A stretch of DNA of 64,000 nucleotides from BOKV01 sp041739225. Lineage in GTDB: Bacteria > Pseudomonadota > Alphaproteobacteria > Rhizobiales > Rhizobiaceae. Numbering within the stretch: position 1 is the first letter of the stretch; each line of letters opens with the position of its first letter. Position numbers and translations under genes: made by a program. Under the pieces are notes generated by a model, which worked only from the letters and a program-made list of their open reading frames with translations, ran no database searches and was not told where the DNA came from. Shown piece after piece: positions 59,371-64,000 of this stretch. Where the stretch lies: contig JBGSOG010000079.1 of NCBI GenBank assembly GCA_041739225.1, forward strand, positions 1 to 64,000. Reading direction: 5' to 3'.

Positions 59371-59835
59371 ATGACCGAAAATTCGAAATATCACCCACTT
59401 TTTGAGTACCTGCTTTTTTCGGGGCAGGGCTCCTTGCAAATGTCCTTTGCTGATATCGAGTCAATTCTTGGAGCACGTCTGCCATTGTCGGCACGCAAGC
59501 GGGATGAATGGTGGAGCAACAGCCCCAATGGTCATAGCCAGGCCCGCGCATGGATGCGCGCGAACTATGTTGCTTCCAAAGTCAATATCGCAAACGAGAC
59601 GGTCATTTTCTCACTGAAAGATTGGTCTGAAAAATATCAGAAATCGAGCTTGCGCGCAGCCGACCAAACCGCGCAAAAAGGTATGGCCGAGGAACCGCAG
59701 AAGCCTTACGGCGAGGAACGAGTGAGCGGTAATGTCGGGGATCATCCGCTATTTGGTATCTGGAAGGACAAGGCAACTTTGCTGCCGGACCATGATTACA
59801 CAAAACCTGTATTTAGCGGCAACGGACCCACGTGA
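59371..59835 (+). CDS. DUF7662-type protein with antitoxin-like tail
   Basis: A 154-residue protein in two parts. Residues 1-80 match the DUF7662 pattern: HPLFEYLLFSG, then MSFADIESILGARLPLSAR and EWWSNSPNGHSQARAW, a small nucleic-acid-binding-like fold. Residues about 100-154 contain HPLFGIWKDKATLLPDHDY, like the C-terminal tail of Phd/AbrB-family antitoxins that neutralise PIN toxins (D/HPLFGIWKD). The gene overlaps the PIN toxin start by GTGA (59832), so this is probably the antitoxin with an unusual DNA-binding head. Codon use is less GC-biased than the neighbours, and the pair interrupts the catabolic run. Confidence 0.75.
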   Translation: MTENSKYHPLFEYLLFSGQGSLQMSFADIESILGARLPLSARKRDEWWSNSPNGHSQARAWMRANYVASKVNIANETVIFSLKDWSEKYQKSSLRAADQTAQKGMAEEPQKPYGEERVSGNVGDHPLFGIWKDKATLLPDHDYTKPVFSGNGPT

Positions 59836-60248
59836 CCGGGCGCCTTCTTTTGGATACATGCGCGGTCATCTGGATTGCGCTTGATCAGGCAATAAACGCA
59901 AAAACGAAGCTGGCTATCAATGCAGAATGGGCGGAAAACCAAAATGTATGTATTTCACCTATTTCAGCGTGGGAACTTGGGTTGTTGAGTGCAAAAGGGA
60001 GGTTTCCCACGACAAAGCCCCCGATTGCCTTGTTCAACGAGATCGTTGCGACACGCGGGATAAAAATCGAAGCTCTGTCCCCGGAAATTCTTGTTGAATC
60101 CTCTTTCCTGCCCGGCGAAATTCACGGAGATCCTGCTGATCGGATCATCATTGCGACTGCCCGAAAGCATGACTTGATAATTGTCACCCGCGACAAGGCG
60201 ATACTGGATTATGGTGCTGCTGGTCATGTAAGAACCCTGAATTGCTGA
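59832..60248 (+). CDS. PIN domain toxin (VapC family)
   Basis: A 138-residue PIN-domain ribonuclease with the acidic residues in place: LLLDTCAVIWIAL (Asp near residue 8), ISAWELG (Glu) and DPADRIIIATARKHDLIIVTRDKAIL (two Asp). Start is GTG at 59832 within the stop of the preceding gene, so synthesis is coupled. It should cleave tRNA or mRNA when free of antitoxin. Stop lies 28 bp before the ALDH gene. Confidence 0.9.
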   Translation: MTGRLLLDTCAVIWIALDQAINAKTKLAINAEWAENQNVCISPISAWELGLLSAKGRFPTTKPPIALFNEIVATRGIKIEALSPEILVESSFLPGEIHGDPADRIIIATARKHDLIIVTRDKAILDYGAAGHVRTLNC

Positions 60249-60275
60249 TCCCGACTGCTGAACAGGAGTTAAAAT

Positions 60276-61661
60276 TTGAATACGCTTGAATGTATTTCCC
60301 CGATCGATGGCTCGGTCTATGCCGAACGTCCAATCATGGCGTCCAGTGCCGCGCAGAACGCACTTGAACGCGCCCGAAAGGCACAGAAATCATGGGCCGC
60401 ACGTCCGCTTTCCGAGCGTTCGGCGCTGGTCAAAGCCGGTGTTGCCCGGCTTAACGAGATGAAGGACGACGTGGTCCTTGAGCTCGCATGGATGATGGGA
60501 AGGCCGGTTCGCTATGGTGGCGAGTTTGGCGGGGTCAACGAGCGTACAGATTACATGGCGAAGATCGCCGAGCGGGCGCTCGCCCCGATTGTCACCGAAG
60601 ACAGCGAGATGTTCGAGCGGCGTATCATGCGCGAGCCACACGGCATCGTCTTTGTTGTTGCGCCGTGGAACTACCCGTACCTCACTGCAATCAACACGGT
60701 GGTTCCTGCGCTGCTCGCAGGCAATGCGGTAATCATCAAACATGCGACGCAGACTTTGCTGGTTGGCGAGCGAATGGTTCGGGCATTCGTCGAAGCTGGA
60801 ATGGATGAGAACCTGTTCCAGAATTTCTTTCTTGACCATTCGACAACCGAGCAGCTGATTGGCGCGCGTTCGTTCGACTTCATCAACTTCACCGGATCGG
60901 TAAATGGCGGACGGGCCATCGAGCGCGCAGCTGCAGGAACCTTTACCGGCCTTGGCCTCGAACTCGGCGGCAAAGACCCTGGCTATGTCATGGAGGACGC
61001 AGACCTCGACTGGGCGGTTGACGTTTTGATGGACGGCGCGCTCTACAATTCGGGTCAGTGCTGCTGCGGCATCGAGCGGATTTATGTGACCGAACGACTT
61101 TACAAGCCATTTGTCGAAAAGGCGGTTGCCTGGGCAAACGACCTGAAGCTGGGCAACCCGCTGGACGCTGCCACCACCATCGGGCCGATGGCCAACCGGC
61201 GCTTCGCCGAAGAAGTGCGCGCGCAAACTGGCGAAGCGCTGGCAGACGGCGCGCGTGCCCTGATCGACCCCAAGAACTTCCCGCAGGATGATGGCGGCGC
61301 CTATCTGATGCCGCAAGTTCTGGTGGACGTGAACCACAAGATGCGGGTGATGCGCGATGAGAGCTTCGGCCCGGTCGTCGGCATCATGCCGGTCAAGAAC
61401 GATGAAGAAGCACTGGCGCTGATGAATGATTGCGAGTTCGGTCTTACCGCCTCGCTGTGGACCAGCGACCCGGACCGTGCGGCACGGCTCGGTGCGCAAA
61501 TCGAGACCGGCACCGTGTTCATGAACCGCGCCGATTATCTTGACCCGTCATTGTGCTGGACAGGCTGCAAGAATACCGGGCGCGGCGGCGGACTTTCCGA
61601 AATCGGCTATCACAACTTGACCCGACCCAAATCCTATCACCTGAGAAAGCGCAAAGCATGA
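60276..61661 (+). CDS. aldehyde dehydrogenase family protein
   Basis: A 461-residue NAD(P)-dependent ALDH. The start is TTG with AGGAG eight bases upstream. Catalytic motifs: FVVAPWNYPYLTAINTVVPALLAGN (Asn), LELGGKDPGYVMEDADLD (Glu) and YNSGQCCCGIERIYV (the nucleophile Cys among three consecutive Cys). It oxidises an aldehyde to acid, expected step after the GMC or Fe-ADH reaction. Shares an ATGA overlap with the Fe-ADH gene downstream. Confidence 0.93.
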   Translation: MNTLECISPIDGSVYAERPIMASSAAQNALERARKAQKSWAARPLSERSALVKAGVARLNEMKDDVVLELAWMMGRPVRYGGEFGGVNERTDYMAKIAERALAPIVTEDSEMFERRIMREPHGIVFVVAPWNYPYLTAINTVVPALLAGNAVIIKHATQTLLVGERMVRAFVEAGMDENLFQNFFLDHSTTEQLIGARSFDFINFTGSVNGGRAIERAAAGTFTGLGLELGGKDPGYVMEDADLDWAVDVLMDGALYNSGQCCCGIERIYVTERLYKPFVEKAVAWANDLKLGNPLDAATTIGPMANRRFAEEVRAQTGEALADGARALIDPKNFPQDDGGAYLMPQVLVDVNHKMRVMRDESFGPVVGIMPVKNDEEALALMNDCEFGLTASLWTSDPDRAARLGAQIETGTVFMNRADYLDPSLCWTGCKNTGRGGGLSEIGYHNLTRPKSYHLRKRKA

Positions 61662-62821
61662 GCCTCGTTTCCAAATGGAACTACCCAACCACCGTTCGTT
61701 TCGGCAATGGCCGCATCTCCGAACTGGCCGAGGCCTGCCTTTCATCGGGCATCAAGAACCCGTTGTTTGTCACCGACCCGGGCCTTGCAAAAATGCCGAT
61801 TGTTGCTGGTGCCCTCAAGGTGCTCGACGATGGCGGCGTGAAATACGGGCTGTTTCACGATGTGCAGCCCAACCCGGTTGCCGCCAATGTGGAAGCCGGT
61901 ATCAAGGCCGTGCGCGCCGGCAAGCATGACGGCGTCATCGCTTTTGGCGGCGGCTCGGCGCTCGACGTTGCCAAGGTCATCGCGTTCATGGCGGGCCAGA
62001 CACGCCCGATGTGGGACTTTGAAGATGTCGGTGATTGGTGGACGCGGGCAGACCCGAACGGAATTCTGCCAGTGATCGCGGTACCGACCACTGCCGGTAC
62101 CGGCTCCGAAGTTGGCCGTGCCGGTGTCATCACCAATGAGGAAACCGCAACAAAAAAGGTCATTTTCCACCCGAAGATGATGCCGGTGATTGTGATTGCC
62201 GATCCGGAACTGACCGCAGGCATGCCGCCGTTCATCACGGCAGGCACCGGCATGGATGCGCTGGCGCATTGCCTCGAAGCCTATTGTGCGCCGGGATATC
62301 ACCCGATGGCCGATGGCATTGCACTGGAAGGCATGCGGCTGGTGTTTGAAAACCTGCCAAGAGCGTATGCCAATGGCAAGGACCTCAAGGCCCGTGCGCA
62401 CATGATGTCGGCGGCAGCGATGGGCGCCACTGCGTTTCAGAAGGGGCTTGGCGCGATCCATTCGCTGTCGCACCCCATCGGCTCGCTCTACCACACCCAC
62501 CATGGCATGACGAACGCCGTGTTCATGCCCTATGTGCTGGATTTCAACCGCAAGGCAATTGAAGACAGGATCGAGCCGGCGGCGCGTTATCTGGGCATCA
62601 AGGGCGGGTTCGACGGCTTCCGCAAGGCAGTGATCAAACTGCGCAAAGAGTTGAAGGTGCCGCACACGCTGGGTGGCCTGGTGAAGGGCTTTGACCCGGA
62701 TAAGAAGCGCAAGACGCTGATTGCCGACATGGCAATTGTCGACCCGACAGCGGGCGGCAATCCGGTAAAGTTGACCAAGAAGGGCGCGCTGGCAATTCTT
62801 GAAGCGGCGATGGAAGGCTAA
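61658..62821 (+). CDS. iron-containing alcohol dehydrogenase
   Basis: A 387-residue Fe-ADH. Start: ATG at 61658 overlapping the ALDH stop. Signatures: FGGGSALDVAKVIAFMAGQ (cofactor loop), PTTAGTGSEVGRAGVI, metal-ligand residues in TGMDALAHCLEAYCAPGYHPMADGIALEG and GAIHSLSHPIGSLYHTHHGMTNAV (His ligands). It interconverts an alcohol and aldehyde with NAD(P). Converges with the sulfatase gene; the two stops overlap. Confidence 0.93.
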   Translation: MSLVSKWNYPTTVRFGNGRISELAEACLSSGIKNPLFVTDPGLAKMPIVAGALKVLDDGGVKYGLFHDVQPNPVAANVEAGIKAVRAGKHDGVIAFGGGSALDVAKVIAFMAGQTRPMWDFEDVGDWWTRADPNGILPVIAVPTTAGTGSEVGRAGVITNEETATKKVIFHPKMMPVIVIADPELTAGMPPFITAGTGMDALAHCLEAYCAPGYHPMADGIALEGMRLVFENLPRAYANGKDLKARAHMMSAAAMGATAFQKGLGAIHSLSHPIGSLYHTHHGMTNAVFMPYVLDFNRKAIEDRIEPAARYLGIKGGFDGFRKAVIKLRKELKVPHTLGGLVKGFDPDKKRKTLIADMAIVDPTAGGNPVKLTKKGALAILEAAMEG

Positions 62822-64000
62822 ACGCCGATTGAATGGCCAGTCAGCCTGCGGTCGGCGCGTTCCATGCGCCGGTCAATCATCATGGCGCGCAGGCGGGATA
62901 TCTCGCCTTTGTGTTGCGACTGTCCGGCGAGGTTTTCAGTTTCCAGCGGATCATCCCGCAGATCGAAAAGCATCGGTTCGATGCCGCCGTTGAAGTGGAC
63001 ATATTTCCAGCGACCGTGACGCAAAATCGCGACGTTGCAGCGGTTTTCCGGCAGGTCCCAAGCGCGTTGGTAGCGCGTCGGCGTGACAGGCGAAGCCAGG
63101 TCCATCTCCATGAATGCCATGTCGGGGCGGGTAGGCGCGCCACCGGCGATGAACGGCGCCAGCGAATTCCCGTCAAAGGCTGGCGGGGGCGTTTGGCCCA
63201 TGAATTCAAGGATGGTCGGGGCAATGTCGATCGACTGCGTGATGGCGGAAACATGCCGTCCCGATTGCATGGAAAAGCGGGGATCGCGGATGATCAATGG
63301 CACGCGCCATGCTGGTTCAAACACGCTTTCCTTGCCCCACATGCCCTTGTCGCCGAGCATTTCGCCATGGTCGCCGGTTATGATCACCAGTGTGTTGTCG
63401 CGCTGGCCGGTGGCGTCCAGCCAGTCGAGTATCCGGCCGATGTGATGGTCAACTTCGGCGACAAGCCCGAGGTAGACGGCTCGCAGGGCTGCAATGGCAT
63501 CTTGTTTCAGCGTAGCGCAGTTTCCGTCAAAGCCATAAAACAAGCCATGGTTGGAAGGTGCTGAAGACCAGGCATCGAGGAATGGATGCGAAGGCAGCGC
63601 GCCCAATGGCAGCGGCATGTTTGCCGGGGAAACCAGTTCGTTCCACGGGGCGGGGGCGACGAGTGGCGGATGCGGGCGGATGAATGTGAGATGGGCAAAC
63701 CATGGCTTGTCCAACCGCGCACCCATTTGCTGGATGAACCGGTCGGCCAGATAGGCTGTGTCGCTGTCTTGCGCCCTGTAAAGTGCGGGGTCGGTTATGG
63801 CCGGTCTGTTGGAGCCGTCTGGTGCCACCGGGCGATAAAGTGACGGGATCGCTTTATCATTGGGCATCTCCAGTTTGTAGCCTTTGGAAAGCAAATATCC
63901 GGGCCATTCGCGGCCGGATTCCATCCGCATTTCGGCAAGTTCCCGAAAGCCGCGCGCCACGCCTTCGTAGCTTGAGAGGTCGGGATCGCCGGTGACCCGT
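62818..64000 (-). CDS. sulfatase/alkaline phosphatase-superfamily hydrolase, C-terminal part
   Basis: The frame stays open to the right edge of the window, so the gene's 5' end is missing, including the Cys/Ser-formylglycine site that would decide the reaction. The visible ~394 residues show the metal-binding motif VIITGDHGEMLGDKGMWGKES (Asp, His, Lys), the substrate region PWFAHLTFIRPHPP and a C-terminal subdomain LRHGRWKYVHF...LFDLRDDPLETENLA. These are typical of arylsulfatase, choline-sulfatase and phosphonate monoester hydrolase relatives. Whether it removes sulfate from an ester or phosphonate is unknown. Its stop codon overlaps that of the Fe-ADH gene. Confidence 0.85.
   Translation of the reverse strand, partial: RVTGDPDLSSYEGVARGFRELAEMRMESGREWPGYLLSKGYKLEMPNDKAIPSLYRPVAPDGSNRPAITDPALYRAQDSDTAYLADRFIQQMGARLDKPWFAHLTFIRPHPPLVAPAPWNELVSPANMPLPLGALPSHPFLDAWSSAPSNHGLFYGFDGNCATLKQDAIAALRAVYLGLVAEVDHHIGRILDWLDATGQRDNTLVIITGDHGEMLGDKGMWGKESVFEPAWRVPLIIRDPRFSMQSGRHVSAITQSIDIAPTILEFMGQTPPPAFDGNSLAPFIAGGAPTRPDMAFMEMDLASPVTPTRYQRAWDLPENRCNVAILRHGRWKYVHFNGGIEPMLFDLRDDPLETENLAGQSQHKGEISRLRAMMIDRRMERADRRLTGHSIGV

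Noticed and set aside
1..64000. tRNA, rRNA or CRISPR loci
   Set aside because: I saw no cloverleaf with conserved GGTTCGAATCC-type arm, no rRNA-like blocks and no regularly spaced short repeats; small RNAs cannot be excluded by eye.

Overview
The window looks like chromosomal DNA of an alphaproteobacterium of the order Hyphomicrobiales (Rhizobiales). The main evidence is a complete acpXL-fabZ-fabF2-fabF1-adh-lpxXL cluster for the very-long-chain acyl group of lipid A (30043-35530). Several small rhizobial-type families support this (DUF1127, DUF1194, single-ATPase XylG, VCBS/haloperoxidase pair). Gene density is high, most genes sit in short operons with 4-base ATGA overlaps, and I see no rRNA, tRNA, CRISPR array or complete prophage.

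Layout. 1-6543: end of a DUF1194 gene, a GbdR/GlxA-type AraC regulator, a GT61 glycosyltransferase, a secreted phytase-like esterase, and a divergent DUF1127/LysR pair. 6544-7052: a decayed spot with an IS3 orfA remnant and two families of intergenic repeats. 7053-12550: a minus-strand one-carbon cluster (small 'virulence factor' family protein, MetV-like and MetF-like methylenetetrahydrofolate reductase parts, then a pterin:corrinoid methyltransferase, a small unknown protein and a RACE-type corrinoid activator). 12663-16356: two MaoC dehydratases, a patatin-like lipoprotein, a HAD phosphatase and DUF1638. 16294-17703: an AT-rich insert carrying an SGNH hydrolase gene, bounded by an exact 110-bp direct repeat that duplicates the 5' end of the DUF1638 gene. 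17707-22189: a BciA-like 8-vinyl reductase homologue, a corrinoid protein divergent from a non-pyrrolysine MttB-family methyltransferase, and a double-[4Fe-4S] protein. 22243-29365: ECF sigma factor with a VWA protein, an unknown gene, betaine-homocysteine methyltransferase (bmt), TerB, panB-panC. 29587-35530: L,D-transpeptidase and the lipid A VLCFA cluster. 35791-38700: CRTAC1-type VCBS protein and vanadium haloperoxidase. 38741-46348: xylose regulon (xylR, xylF-H-G-B-A). 47067-50476: polar amino acid ABC transporter. 50681-62821: a long plus-strand catabolic island (agmatinase-family ureohydrolase, RidA, ornithine cyclodeaminase-like, class V aminotransferase, GMC oxidoreductase, APC permease, glutamine-synthetase-like ligase, a DUF7662/PIN toxin-antitoxin pair, ALDH, Fe-ADH). 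The window ends inside a sulfatase gene.

How the genes work together. The most striking system is a corrinoid-dependent methyl transfer route that appears complete but is dispersed. An MttB-like enzyme (19821-21401) would demethylate a quaternary amine onto the corrinoid protein (18823-19512). The pterin methyltransferase (9430-10518) would pass the methyl to tetrahydrofolate, the RACE protein (7053-9080) would reactivate oxidised cobalamin, and MetF/MetV would oxidise or interconvert methyl-THF. bmt (25744-26763) is the cobalamin-free alternative for betaine methyl groups. It shares a near-identical palindromic operator with the pterin methyltransferase operon, which suggests one regulator coordinates both. 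The second unusual set is the 50-63 kb island, whose enzyme content fits gamma-glutamylation-based catabolism of an amine or amino-alcohol coupled to guanidino-compound hydrolysis; its substrate cannot be read from the sequence. All function calls come from reading motifs and family resemblance by eye; no database search was run.
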